From: Trogon surrucura
Lineage: Eukaryota > Chordata > Aves > Trogoniformes > Trogonidae
Direction of reading: 5' to 3'
Assembly (NCBI GenBank): GCA_020746105.1
Contig: CM036618.1
Span: 10,176,501-10,240,500, forward strand
Length of the DNA: 64,000 nt
Below are positions 1-12,632 of the stretch, piece after piece (within the stretch, counting starts at the first letter, position 1; each line of letters opens with the position of its first letter). The notes below the pieces were generated by a model that was given only the letters and a program-made list of their open reading frames with translations, made no database searches and was not told the origin of the DNA. The position numbers and the translations under genes were made by a program.

Positions 1-3000
1 CACAGCCTGACAGAAGTGATCTATAAGGTCTAGAGCTTGTGTGTCCTTCATCTCTGTTGCTTCTCAGAGAAAGGATGATTAGTTTAGGTGTCAGGAGAAG
101 ATTAATGACTATAAATACAATTGGAGATATGTTCCTGAAGCTCTTCACTCACTATGAGTGAATTTAGACACCTAATTTGGGACTGTGTATTCTGGTAATG
201 ACATAGTGCTTAAATATAACTCATTACAATTCTAATCCTGGGCGCTCTTGTGCATCAAGCCCTAAGAACTCCTGCTGAGACTAATTTAGTGTAACTTTTA
301 TTTGTATGGTCAGGAGAGGACATCTTTTGAGTTCATTTACTCTCCTATAAGACATGAAACAGGATAAAAGCTCTCACAGACTTTGAGTACAACTAGATCA
401 GCCTTTGGATAAGACTCCATTAATAAGGTTAACAAAGTTTAAGATTTTCTCAAGCAGTTATAGGTTCTTTTAAATATGAAATAATGTTTAAAATATTTTT
501 ATTAATACATATAAGAAGATATATAAAGAAAATATAACAATAACAATGTTAAAATCATTCCATAATTCAAAGTTTGTCCTCACTTATTATAGTAGTTCTG
601 GATGCATCATCTTAAAACTGCACGCTTTAACTGGAAAAGTTTCAGACAAGGTAACTAAAAATATTCTTGAATGGAATCCTTTTCTGGAAGAAAAATAATT
701 AATTGACTGGTGTTTTTTTCATTTGAGTAAGAGTTGGATAAGGGATACATTAGGAACTTACAGTGCCATAAAAAACACAGAGAAGTTCAATTTGATACAT
801 CTGTTTATCCTGTCCTCATTTTCCAAAACCACAGGGACATAAAATGAGACTCAAAGATAAAAAAAAATTAAAGGAGAAGCATTTTCACACAACACCTAGG
901 ATAATCTATAGCTGTACAATAGCAGAAACAGTCAAATCAAAAACAGTCAATCAATAAAGGATTAAGAAAATATGTAGGCACTACCCCAGAGTTATGACAA
1001 ACGATATGCAAAAATGTAAATAAAGCCAATGAGCACTGATGCTGTTCTGTTTAAATCTAATAGTGACTAAAAGGAATGAAGGATTGACATTCCTTACACA
1101 GATTCCATCATTGATCTCTGCAGCACGTAATGCTAGTCATTTCTAACCACAGCATGGAAATTTTTTTGCTTTTACAAAAATTGTTTGGCTATGGCAGTCT
1201 ATCTGACAAATTCAGCTACGTTAATGAAAACTTCCTTGCTGAGCCTAAAAGTGGTACCTGCTTAGGAAAGATACAGGAAAAAGAGAATGTGTAAAATTAT
1301 GCTTCTTCAGATTTCCTACTATATTCCTATAATCCCCCGCAATTGTAGATATCATAGACAATAGTGAACAAATATGGATTGAGATGCTGCAATACTGCAC
1401 TATGGGACCATCATGTCATTTCAGTTTGTGAAATTAAGGTGGGAGGAAGGTCTTCTCGAAAGCCCCAAAGCCTTTCCAAATCCTCCTTGCATCAATTCAC
1501 TCTGTGCAATGTTCCACAGCTACTCATGAACAAAGGTTTCTTTTCCATTGAAATGCAGAGCTGGAAAGAGTCTAAAGAGACATCTAATCTTTTCATCCTC
1601 TTCTTCTAACCCTGGCAATGAGACAATGTCCTCTATATGTACACCATGCTTATCTGTTCTTAAAAATCTCCAGTGGCAGTTTCAAAAAGGATCACTGGCT
1701 TACCAGTTTTAGTATTTAACTTTCCTTACAGTTAAAATATTTGATCTTTATCTTAGTTACAAATTAAGCTGATTACTCCATGGATACTGACAGCAATCAA
1801 TCACTGTCCTGTTTCACAACAGTTTCTTTTTACGTATGTTCTAACCTGAGCAGAAATTAATTGGGAGAAGTCTTTTGGCCTCTCTTATACAGAAAACTGA
1901 CCAGATGATCACAACAGTCCCTTCTGGATTTATAATATATAACTGTGTGAATCATATATCTCTGCTGGGCAAAAATATCAAGTCATTCTGCTTTCTTTTT
2001 GGAGATGAACACTGCAGTGTTTCATTTGACAGAAGTATCCCATTCTCCACCGCACTTACACATTCTGGGAACATTCCCATTATATTTGCAGAAAATTGCA
2101 AATTTGTTTTCAATATGAATGACAAGTAATAAAATTAAACTGTATTGTACTGTACTAGGTCACACATGGGAGCCAGAGTTTGTTTATTACCAGTTCCTCT
2201 GTTTTTTCTTCTCTTAGCAGATAGCTCATTATTTCCTACAAGATCAGTTATTTGAAATCTATAGAGTTGGCTGTAAGTGTATGCTGTTTACCATTCTACA
2301 CATCAGTCCCTTTCCTCCCTATCCAAATATATAATTGCATTTTTTATAGATACTCTGCTACATTTTTAAAAGACATGTGGGTTTTTTTGTTTGGATGTTT
2401 TTTTTAGAATATGAGACTCTTAGAAGCAAAGTGGGACACTTTGATGTTCATTTGCACACTAATAGCCAGAATGACTGAAGTTTTGTTGTAGGGTTTTTTG
2501 CTTTGTTATTTTGGGTTTGTGGGGTTTTTTGCTTTTGTTTTCTCAGTTCTGGAGAAAAACGGAAACACTGGAGACTGAGTGGTGCTACAATTAATCTTTT
2601 TCTGTGGGTCCTCTGAAGTTTGAGAAATCCAGAAGAGCACAGAGAGGCCCTATCACTTTTTTTTTTTTTTTTTTTTTTGTTCTCTGGATAATCTGTAAAG
2701 GAAGATTGTCTTAAATCAGAAATAATGCCAAGACAGTTTTAAGTATCTATAATCACGGGACTAACAAGCAGTTTCCTCTCAGAGATGCACAGATTTACCG
2801 TAGCCCCATAAGGACTGTGATACAGAGGTTTATACTCTAAATGATCTGTTGCTATTTCCTGGATGTCCAGGATGACAGTGAAAAGCTTTCATTTTCCAAA
2901 CAGAGAGCATATAAAGATCTTTCGCCAGTCCAGACATTACTTGTTTTTGCTTCAGGTTACCTGACAGAAACTATGAGTTATCCTAATATAGCACTTCCAG

Positions 3001-4474
3001 CTAAACCATTTTATCCTTTATAATCTGTCCTAACCAAAAAAAAATTAGCTTAGATGATACAGGGCTAATGAAAATAGGCCGTAACTACTAAATTTATATT
3101 TTTCCCATACAATTCCACCCACACTACCTTTTGATGATCTCAAAATAATTCCAAATATGACTTCTGTAATGGTAAAAATATACCTGCCCTCATTTATATG
3201 TCAAAATATAAAACATTTTCTTTAAGATCTTTAGTTCCTTTTGCTTCTTTGTGGTTTGGTTCTTTTTGTTGTTTTTTTCCTTCTTTCCAAATGCTGCTTT
3301 TCTATATGCCTAAGGACGTATCTCTGATACAGGTAGTTTCAGGGAGCAGCTGAAAAGGAAATAGGATAAAACTGTCTCGGGATCTTTATGGTGTTTTGGA
3401 TTCTCTTTAGAGATAATAGGATACACGTTTCAGTTTCTAGTGCTAACACAGCAATGCTGAAAAACTAAATGAGTTATACTCTTGGTGGTGTAAAAGGGCA
3501 ACCTAAATTCCTATATCCGTATCAAACAATAAAACGGCAGGAAAACAGATCAACAAAATATCTTTTCCATCTTTAGTGTTTTTTGTATTACATGTTTCAT
3601 AAAGCACAGCTATGCAGAAAATTAAGAAAAACAAATAAAGCAGTAGTTTGCTGCAAGTGATGAACTACTGTCCTTTTCTCCTTCCAAAATATCAATTCAA
3701 ATTCCTTGCTTAAAGAAAGAAAATTATGGCCAAGATTACAAATATTCTCATGGGTACAGCTGAGTATTTGATTTTTTTGTCTTCCTGGAATGTTTCCTGA
3801 TGTTGCTGAATGTTTCAAATGGTAAGCAGGTAAAAAATTAGATTACTGCAGGAGCTGCAAGTGCTTCCAATTTGATTGAAAACTCATGTGCTTCAGAACC
3901 AGGTCACTGCTCTATAATTATTGTGGAAATCAAAACATTTTCCCCCTTCAAGGAAAAACAATTATGAGCTGCAATAAAATGGTTAATTATATTTTAACAT
4001 AACTTTACCTTGAGGTGAGTTTTAAAGCTACCACAGCAATAAAAGTTCCAATAAATAAATTTGGCTGGCAGCCATAGAAATGAGGTTATTAGGGCTATCA
4101 GTAAACACTATTGTTCTTAAGCTCAGTGAGTCTCATATTACTTATTAAGAGGCACTGATGCAAACTCCTTAGGGGGAAGTTATAATACAGTATATTTTAA
4201 AGATAAGGCCTTTCATAAGGTAACAGAGACTGTAGTTATTTTTTGTACATATTCCAGGTAGTGTTTATTGACCCACACAATCAGTGTTATACAGAGAGAA
4301 CTTACTAAAGAGTTTACTTCTGTGCCTAAGTCTAAAAAAGTAGTCTGAGTTTTGTCTAACAAAAATTAAATCAAACATACTGCTTAGTTTTTGTGCTCTT
4401 TTTCAGGCTCTTTTCAAGCTTTCACTGATTTTTATTTTTTCTATTATTTCTGATTTTTATGTAGTGGTGCACTA
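1..4474. other. AT-rich unique intergenic DNA
   Basis: I see no gene, and no repeat family that I recognise, in this stretch. Open frames are short (84 codons or fewer) and show no protein family features. It contains a run of 22 T at 2657-2678 and T/G-rich sequence near 2497-2540. It ends where CR1 protein homology starts at about 4475. Confidence 0.6.
2657..2678 (+). repeat. Poly-T run, 22 bp
   Basis: Uninterrupted T. No adjoining processed-transcript homology is recognised on either side. Confidence 0.95.
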
Positions 4475-6418
4475 ATAACAATGCTACTGAATAACCTCAA
4501 TTGGAGGGAAGAAGTTTATAGGACATGGAAGAAGGGGCTGACCACTTGGGAGGAGTACAAGCACGTTGTCAGAGGATGTAGGAATGCAATGAGGAAAGCT
4601 AAGGCCTCTTTAGAATTAAACCTGTCTAGGGAGGTCATAGACAGTGAGAAAGGCTTCTTAAAGTACATTGGAGGCAAAAGGAAGTCTAGAGGAAGTGTGG
4701 ACCCACTGCTGAATGGAGTGGATGCCCTGGTGATGAAGGACGTAGAGAATGGGGAATTACTGAATACTTTCTTTGACTTGATCTTGACTGGTGAGGGCAG
4801 CTGTGAGGAGTCTCAGACCTTCAAGACAACAGAGGAAAACAGGAGAAAGGAAGACTTTGCATCTGTTGAAGAGGATTGGGTTAGAAATCAGTTAAGCAAA
4901 CTGGACATTCACAATTCCATAGACCTCAATGGCATGCACCTGCGAATGCTGAGGGACCTCGCAGAAGTCATTGCTCAGCCGGTTCCCATTGTCTTTGCAA
5001 ACCCCTAGAGAATGGAAGGGTACCTGAGGATCAGAGGAAAGCCAATGTCACTTCAACCTTCAAAAAAGGGCAATAAAGAGGACCCAGGTAACTACAGACT
5101 GGTCAGACTTACTTCAATCCCTAGAAAGGTGATGGTACAGCTTTTTCTTGGTGTCATCTCAAAGCATGTTGAGGAAAAGAGAGTTATCAGGAGTAGTCAA
5201 CATGGATTCACCAAGAGGAAGTCGTGCTTGACTAGTATGATAGCCTTTTATGATGACATAACTGGACAGATGAGTGAGGTGAGGGCAGTGGATGTGGTCT
5301 ACCTTGACTTCAGCAAGGCTTTTGACACTGTATCCACAGCGTCCTCGCATTAAGAAATGTAGTGTCCAATCATTTGGACACTGAGGTGAATTGGGAACTG
5401 TCTGAAGGACAGAACTTAGAGTGTTGTGGTCAGTGGGGCAAACTCTAGTTGGAGACCTGTGGCTAGTGGTGTCCCCCAGGCATCGGTACTGAGTCCAATG
5501 CTGTTCAATATATTCATCAATGACGTAGGCGAAGTGACAAGGTGCATCCTCAGCAAGTATCCTTACTGGGAGGAGTGGGTGACATACCAGAAGGCTGTAT
5601 TGAAATCTGGTGAACATGAACATGCTGGAGAGCTGAGTGGAGAGAAACCTAATGAAATTCAACAAGGGAGAGTATAAAGTACCACTTTTGGGGAGGAACA
5701 CCTTCGTGTATCAGTACTGGTTGGGGGCTGACTGGTTGGAGAGCAGCTCTGGGGAGAAGGATTTGGTAGCCATTCTGAACAGCAGGCTGGCCATGTGTCC
5801 TCACAGCCAGTAAAGTGTCCTCACAGCCAGGAAGGCCAATGGTATCCTGGTGTGTATCAAGAAGACTGCAATCAACAAGTCAAGGGAGATTGTCCTCATG
5901 ATCTACTCTGTGCTGGTGAGGCCTTACCTGGAGTACTGTATCCAGTTTTGAACTTCTCAGTTCAAGGAGGACAGGGAACTGCTGGAGAGAGTTCAGCATA
6001 GAGTCACTAAGATGACTGGGGAACGAACATCTACCGTATGAGGAAAAGCTGAGAGAGCTGGGTCTCTTTAGCTTGGAGAAGAGGAGGCTAAGGGAAGATC
6101 TCATCAATGCCTATCAATATCTAAAGGGTGAGTGTCAGGAAAATGGGGCCAGACTCTTTTTGGTGATTTCCAGTGACAAGACAAGGGGCAATAGCCACAA
6201 ATTGGAAAACAGGAGATTCAACCTAAACATAAGAAAGTAACAGCACTGGAAAATGCTACCTAGAGACATTACGGGATCTCTGTTTCTGAAGACATTCAAA
6301 ACCCACCTGGACATGTTCCTGTGTGACCCACTTCAGGTGATGCTGCTCCAGCAGAAGGGTTGCACTAGATGGTCTTCAGAGGGCCCTTCCAACCTCTACC
6401 ATTTTGTGATTCTGTAAT
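4475..6418 (+). mobile_element. CR1 LINE, 5'-truncated, old copy
   Basis: This is a non-LTR retrotransposon of the avian CR1 family, lacking the 5' UTR, ORF1 and the endonuclease part of ORF2. Translation follows the CR1 ORF2 order: a tract before the reverse transcriptase (TWEEYKHVVRGCRNAMRKAK), then NYRLVRLTSIP, then SSQHGF, then the first catalytic block VVYLDFSKAFDTV at about 5300-5335, then a [10 protein letters not shown] block near 5470. The 3' end at 6418 has the usual CR1 tail (CACTAGATGGTC, then CCTTCCAACCTC, then TGTGATTCTGTAATG). Several frameshifts and stops break ORF2. The FADD box expected after the SK near 5555 is missing because about 10 bases are deleted. A 20-bp tandem duplication lies at 5795-5830. 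The protein most resembles the copies at 38.4 and 46.4 kb, but it is more decayed and so probably older. Confidence 0.93.
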
Positions 6419-6908
6419 GCCACATAGTGGCTCATCTTTCATGGACAGTCTAGATCAGTGTTTGTTAACTATTGTTCTCCAAGATTAGACAGGGTGCCAC
6501 TATGTCAGAGGAAGGTCATTCTTCTCTTTAAACCTCAGATCACTATTTTGAATATTACTTTCCAGAAATTCCTACATTTCTGTTGCAGCATTTGAGAAAT
6601 AATCACTGTTTTGAACTCTCAAATTAACATAAGTATTTTTGGTGCTACAAATTTTCATAAAGCAGATTTGATTGATTGTGTATCACATTAAAAGGTGACA
6701 TGATACTTTCCTGCAAATAACTGGAAATATAGTTCTAATTAGAAATGATTCCTTAGTTATTGGTGATATTTCAGTGTCAGCTCCCTGAAAGGCAAGATAG
6801 TGGGATCTTTATAAACAGAAATCATATTAAGCAAAACTGTATTTATTTTGTAAAGAAAAATGTTGTGATGTTTACACTATAGATCACTGGCCTTCTTGTG
6901 TGTAGATA
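6419..6908. other. Short intergenic spacer
   Basis: AT-rich unique sequence between the CR1 3' end and the solo LTR. I see nothing recognisable in it. Its last five bases, AGATA, are the left copy of the LTR target duplication. Confidence 0.5.
6904..6908. repeat. Target-site duplication, left copy (AGATA)
   Basis: These five bases abut the TG end of the solo LTR and match 7863-7867 exactly. The pairing with TG...CA termini makes chance unlikely, although 5 bp alone is weak evidence. Confidence 0.72.
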
Positions 6909-7862
6909 TGTCACATCCCGCTCAGGAGAGGGGGACAAGTGACTTTTAGATTCATAATTACTCAGTGGACTGGACAGCAGTGGGACAAGTCTCAAGGCAC
7001 ATACACAAACATTTATTAATTTCTCCCAGTGTATAGATTGGATTCACTATAATTGGTTTTAGTTACAAGACACATTAGGGTAAGCAATATTCTATGACTT
7101 AATGATAACCAGGAACAGACTAGCTATACAACAAACTACAGCAAGCTGCATGCTACTTAATGGTAACAAGGAAAAAGGACATATAACTATTTCTAACAGT
7201 CAGTATTATACTTCTGATGACAAGACAGAAAGTGTAAACTAAACAAGCAGTGTGATAGGCCTTGCATTACTTAGTAAGAAAGGGGAAAGAGAAAGAAAGG
7301 GGTGGGAGGAGGAAGGAAGGGAGTGGAGAGAGAGCAAGGGTAAAGAGAGACAGCCATCACCGTACCAGGTTCCTGGTCCCGCCAGCATGGGTTCAAGGAT
7401 GCCATCATCTTTTCTTCTTCTCCTCCTGCACTTTTCTTCTTGGTGTCTTCATCTTAGTCTACATGCTGCTTCTCTTCTTCTGTCTGCTTTCTTCTGTCTC
7501 TTCTCTAACTTTTTGCTTTTTCCCACCTCAATTTATACACACTTTTTCTATATACAGGTGTACAGTTTGTCCAGTAGGGAAGCAGGGCACTTCATTGTTC
7601 ATGACCATATCTAATTGCCCTATCTCCTTGGGAGATATACTGTAAGACAGGTCATCCTGCCTTCACAGGATTCCTGATCTCATGCATATTCAGGTCAAGG
7701 CTATTTGAGATATCTGTTTCCTGCTTCCCTCTACCACATTCCATTCAGCACTTATTAGTTTGCCACACAGGGCCAGAAACTGGTCTTGTTTTTGACCAGG
7801 CTGAGGGTTTGTAAAATGCCAAGAGATGTTTAAGGCAAACATTCATGCATCTGTCCACTACA
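6909..7862 (-). mobile_element. Solo LTR of an endogenous retrovirus (fossil)
   Basis: The 954-bp block begins TGTCACATCC and ends CCACTACA on the + strand, giving the TG...CA ends of an LTR. It is flanked on both sides by the same five bases, AGATA (6904-6908 and 7863-7867), as expected for a retroviral target-site duplication. Read on the - strand it starts TGTAGTGGAC, has a TATAAAT box candidate at 7532-7538, and has an AATAAA polyadenylation signal candidate at 7012-7017. The - orientation rests on those two signals. It holds a purine-rich tract (about 7265-7350) and a pyrimidine-rich tract (about 7405-7525). No gag, pol or env homology adjoins it, so it is a solo LTR left by recombination between the two LTRs of a provirus. 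The 5-bp duplication fits several ERV classes; I do not assign a family. The undamaged duplication suggests moderate age. Confidence 0.78.
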
Positions 7863-7867
7863 AGATA
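7863..7867. repeat. Target-site duplication, right copy (AGATA)
   Basis: These five bases follow the CA end of the solo LTR directly and equal 6904-6908. Confidence 0.72.
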
Positions 7868-10226
7868 GTATTTCAGTAAAACCTCTAATTTCTCATGAGG
7901 TTCCATATGTTAGAATCTTAAAAGAGTTGAAGGACTAATGATATGTTAGCAAAAAGTGAAAAACCTACAACTTTATTTTAACAGTCTTTACTTTTCATCT
8001 AAAAAAAAATCTGGTCACCTTCCAGTTTGGAGCAGCTGAGACCCATCAAACAACTGAAAACAATTTGTTCAGAGCTGGAGCTGTCATACTCTATTAACGT
8101 GAAAAACAAATGAAGTGCTGCTTCTGACTTCAGCTCACCACTTCATATGAGCGCTTTCCCATTTCACTTGACAGTTGTGGACATTGAAATAATACAAAAC
8201 ATAACCTAATCAACAGACTGTGAAGAATATGAAAGCTAAAGACAGATGTTCAAAAGCTATCATCACTTTTCAGCTTTAATTATATTGACATGGAACAAAC
8301 AAGTGATAAATCAACTATTTATAGTATAATCAACCTTATTCTACCTGTTAACATAATGCCTCTTTGGGTGGCATATTCCAGGTACATGGAAGACCATGAA
8401 GTGTTCTGCATGCAAGTAGTCACAGAAACTAATCTTGTATTAAAAGGATGTTGAAATGTTACTGGTTTTCAAGAACATTATACCTGAGAATCTTTTCTTG
8501 GATTTTCTTCCTAAACTCCCTCTACTTCTTATAACTTTGAAGCTTTTATTTCATATAAAGTCCTACAGTAATTTGTAACACCCTAAAGAGAAACAAAATT
8601 GATGAAGATTTGTGTATAATTTACTTTAGCTTTCAGTTTTATTGGCAGTGATTGGCAATTATCCAACATGATTTATGACAATCCATTATTCTCTGGGACA
8701 GCTCATGAAGACAAAAAAAAGAGGTGTAGTGTTAACTGCATAAAGTGGGAATAGGAAGCCAACATTGTTTAAATGAAAATTCTTGATATATCTTGAGTTT
8801 ATGAACCTATTTTTAATGCTAAAAAATCCTCTAGTACTTTGTCAACCACATGAAATCTAGTTCCTTAATTTCACTGTGATTTATAATGGCAAAATTTTGC
8901 GGTCATATCCAGCACATAGCTGAAGGATTCACAGCAGTTACGTGGAAGTAAGTGGAAGTTTGAAAATTGCTTCTCAGCTACATCCATACTCCAATGATCT
9001 GATTTAAAGACCAGTGAAAACAGAAGAGGAGGATCTCAAGGGCATTGCCAATCTCCAAGCTCCTGTAAAACTAAGGACTCTGGTAAATAAAACTTCTAGG
9101 GAATCCTCGGAAGAGGAGTATGCTAAGTGCTGCAGAGGAGAGCTTTCTAATGGTCCTAATTAACTCAACTCGAGGAAGAAAATTCTCTGCTGATCCAACC
9201 TGCCAGTTGGGCTAAGTTTCAGTGTAAAATTAAAAACATAAAACAGGCTCCAAAATCAAGGTATTGTCACTGCTGCCCATTCTGTAGAGTGTGTTTCAAG
9301 GCATCGTGCTCCATTGCCTCAGGGAGTAAAGGTGGTTAATAAATAACCCTTCCTGCTTGCATCCCTAAACATAAACCCAGAAAACCAGAACAAAAACATA
9401 CATGACTTAAAAGTAATCCGAACTGATTAGTTGCTTTGATTTCACAGAATTTCTGTCTGAAGTCCTGGTGAGCGTAGTTTTTCTGCTCCCCGTGTCCCAT
9501 GACTCAGGTAGAGGGGATGTTCCAGTGGAGAAGATAAAAGACTGAACAGAGTTCATATTCCATATTTATTCTAGCTTATTCACAGTCAGTGCAATATGGT
9601 CAGGTCAAGACAGAGAGTTTTGATTTTGTTTTTTGTTTGGGTTATTTTCTTCAGAATTTTCTGTTTGCTTTATTAGCAGCCTCTTATGAAATGTAAGCAA
9701 TTGAAAGATGTACATTGACAACAGATTTACACTACCTTTTAATATCTGTAGACTTGGATGACTTTTATGGTAATGTTCCTCTGTTTGTTTTGGGGGCATT
9801 TGTGCACTGAATCTTTAATGATGTTTTAATTGTAGGTTGTTCTGATTAGAGTTAATCCATGTGGTACCTACAGTGCGCTGGCAGGGGGCACTTTCTAAAT
9901 GAAAATGACCATTATTTCTTACTGTAAAATATCAAATCTCATACATTTAGGGAAATGGGCCTGAAATTTTACAGATGGGTGGTTTTATGAGTTCAGAAGA
10001 AAAAAAAAAAAAAATTTATCTTAGCAGTCAGTACTGCAAAGTAACAGTCTCCTTCATCACACAACTTTTTCCCAATTGGATAGATTCTGTCTGGGAAATT
10101 TACAGCTTGTTCAGCTGTGAGACAGAGGTAAAGGTAGTACTTGCCCTCCAATAAATGAAGTCAGAGGTAAATTTTTGCCATATCTGCATAACTCCTTGAT
10201 CACGTGCACAGCAGTAGTGTTGTCCT
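7868..10226. other. AT-rich unique intergenic DNA
   Basis: No gene or recognised repeat is seen. Frames are short and unrelated to known families. A short poly-A run lies near 10000-10014. Confidence 0.55.
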
Positions 10227-10373
10227 TTCCTTCCTTCCTTCCTTCCTTCCTTCCTTCCTTCCTTCCTTCCTTCCTTCCTTCCTTCCTTCCTTCCTTCCTT
10301 CCTTCCTTCCTTCCTTCCTTCCTTCCTTCCTTCCTTCCTTCCTTCCTTCCTTCCTTCCTTCCTTCCTTCCTTC
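10227..10373 (+). repeat. (TTCC)n tetranucleotide microsatellite, about 36 units
   Basis: 147 bp of uninterrupted TTCC (GGAA on the other strand), about 36.7 copies with no interruption that I can find. Translation gives the artefactual PSFL repeat proteins seen in two forward frames, which are not genes. Arrays this long and pure are usually length-polymorphic. The GGAA strand also matches the core motif of ETS-family factors. Confidence 0.98.
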
Positions 10374-10452
10374 TCTATCTCTCTTTAGCTCCCTCTACCC
10401 CCTTCCCTTTCTCCCTTTCTTTGTTCTCCTACCCTCTCTTTTCCTCCTTTAA
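10374..10452 (+). repeat. Pyrimidine-rich tract flanking the microsatellite
   Basis: Almost all C and T in short imperfect CT/CCT/CTTT motifs, continuous with the TTCC array. Together they form about 225 bp of near-continuous polypyrimidine. Confidence 0.85.
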
Positions 10453-12539
10453 CTTATGTCATCACATCCATACATTTTAGTATGAGTCTCTGCTTCTGAT
10501 ACATAGCAAAGCAAAGATCACAGTCACATTTCTCCGTTTGTGATCAGAAGTATATGAAACAGGCAGATCATAAAGCTGACTTTACACTGTCTAAATTATT
10601 ATGAAGTTGCAATTTGCGTTGATATAAAAGTATTTTTGTTTCATCACTCTCTATGGTCAAAATAAAAGTAATAATTCAGGTAGGAAGCTTTTGAGTTTAG
10701 TTTTTTTTGGTGAAAACTGAAACATATTCCCTAAGATCCTTTTAAAAGTTAAGAGTAACAAAATCATAAAAAATAAAAATGCTATTAAATAGGTTGTAAA
10801 TTTCAAACTGATACATGAATGTAATAACCCAACAAGAGAATTGAGGAAAATAATAAAACCAGCATGTTATAGTACTGATAATGCAAAGATGGCAAAAATC
10901 AATAAAGAGAATTTAGGATTCTGAGAAACTGTAAGCTATCTGCTGAAGTACAATATAATTTAAGAGAGGAAAGCATAGTGGGCTTACAATCATCAGCACT
11001 TGAAGGAAAGCAAAACTTGGTCCTCAATGGATTAAATGTTCTATGTTTCATTGGTGTGTGGTGGAGTGTTTTCTATAGTTACTTGGAAAGATCCTTTTTG
11101 TTTCCAATAAGATAAAAAGTTGAAATAGAAAGTTGTGAGCCTTGCCTTTAGAAACTGAAGCTGTTAGTATCTGGGTTTTGGTATTTATTTCAGACCTAAA
11201 TGTAGCAGACATGTAAATGTAGTATCACAAAACCTTTGAAATTAATTAAGTCACATAGCAAGGTTAGTTCAACCCTTAAGATAAAAGGATTGAGGGTGCT
11301 TTCATGACAAAGAGCTGTGCATTTATAAAACCATAACATCACTTGCTTAAATCACCGATGTAGCCGTTTCAGTAATAGATCCTAGCGTACATTTCCATGC
11401 ATTTTCAGCTGTCACCTCTTAGGACTTTGCATACACAACTGCTCTGCTCTCAGGTTCCAACAACTTCAGTTTCAAAGCAAAAATCCTAAAGATCTGTGAA
11501 CAAACAGTAGTTTACTTTTTGGGCTATTTTTTGTAATGCTTCATAAGGTTGTGGTTTCTAGTGTTTTTGCCAGTCAATCTGTTGGTTATTCATGTTTCAT
11601 GCAAAAAGATTCAGAACTCAAACATACTTGAGGCTAATGTTTGTGATTATTCACTGTCTGATAACTGAGAGCAGTTTAGAAGAGGCATAAGAAGAATACA
11701 GGTATGTTTTGAGTCAAGAAATATGACATTACAATTATGATTGCTATTTAAAATAAAACACTGCTTGTTCATAGGTCTTTGGCATTGTCAGCATGAAGGA
11801 TGATAAAGCACATAAAGAGCCAATTGTCTAAAGACTCCTAGAACAAAAATAATTTTCTCATTTGCAGAGACTGAACATTATATTAAAACTGTGTATATTT
11901 AAGTTTGAAAAAGTTGGACTCTTTCTCAGAGATAAAGAGACTGTAAGCGAATTGAGAGAAAATATGGATTTATTTCTCTTATGAAATTTATAAGAAGTAG
12001 TTAATATAAGTGCACTGGTCATTTGCAACATCTGGGATTTGATAAGCAAACTGACACAGTAGAAGGAGAAAAAGAAGAAAGAAAAAAGTTTCTATGAATC
12101 TGCCTTTGAAGAGAGTACAAGGTAGTGGACTAAACTAGAGTTTAGACCACTATCCATAAAACCCGAGCCTGGCTACTCACATGCTTAGTATTAACATAAA
12201 CAAAACATCTGTACATCTCCAGAACCCTTATTCATTTCTGGTAAAAAAACAGCCTCACACTTTACCAACCAGTCCAGTCCTCAGACGCTTCAGGACATCA
12301 ATGCATACAGTAAATTTTAAAGAAGCCAAGATACTGCCATCAAATCAGTCTTTATGAAAATGTTCTCTCCATTCTTTCTTTTCAGTAGGTCTCTGTTGGA
12401 CACTAAATAACTTGGAGCTCAATATTTCAAAAAATGGAGACAAAACCCAGTTGTTTATATTGTGACTGTACTTGATATAGGTTTTATTTTGGACCCACTG
12501 CCATAAAGTCAAAATAGGTGATTTACCTATGCAAAAGTA
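10453..12539. other. AT-rich unique intergenic DNA
   Basis: No gene, RNA or recognised repeat. The longest frame is 63 codons and featureless. Confidence 0.55.
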
Positions 12540-12632
12540 GCACTGCAGGTGATCCTGCTCTGGCAGGGGGCTGGACTAGATGATCTTTTGAGGTCCCTTC
12601 CAACCCCTGACATTCTGTGATTCTGTGATTCT
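12540..12632 (+). mobile_element. CR1 LINE 3' tail fragment
   Basis: About 93 bp match the last part of CR1: GGTGATCCTGCTCTGGCAGG, then GGACTAGATGATC, then GGTCCCTTCCAACCCC, then ATTCTGTG repeats. This is an extremely 5'-truncated insertion, as is common for CR1. The GCTCTGGCAGG variant is the one in the copies at 38.4 and 46.4 kb, so it belongs to that group. Confidence 0.92.

Noticed and set aside
5159-5701. 180-codon frame on the - strand
   Set aside because: It is antisense to CR1 ORF2 in the 4475-6418 copy. CR1 antisense often stays open by composition.
7252-7645. Two overlapping forward frames of 120-127 codons
   Set aside because: Both lie inside the solo LTR, in purine/pyrimidine-rich low-complexity DNA, and show no family resemblance.
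10175-10480. Forward frames of 82-101 codons made of repeated PSFL
   Set aside because: They are translations of the TTCC microsatellite, not genes.
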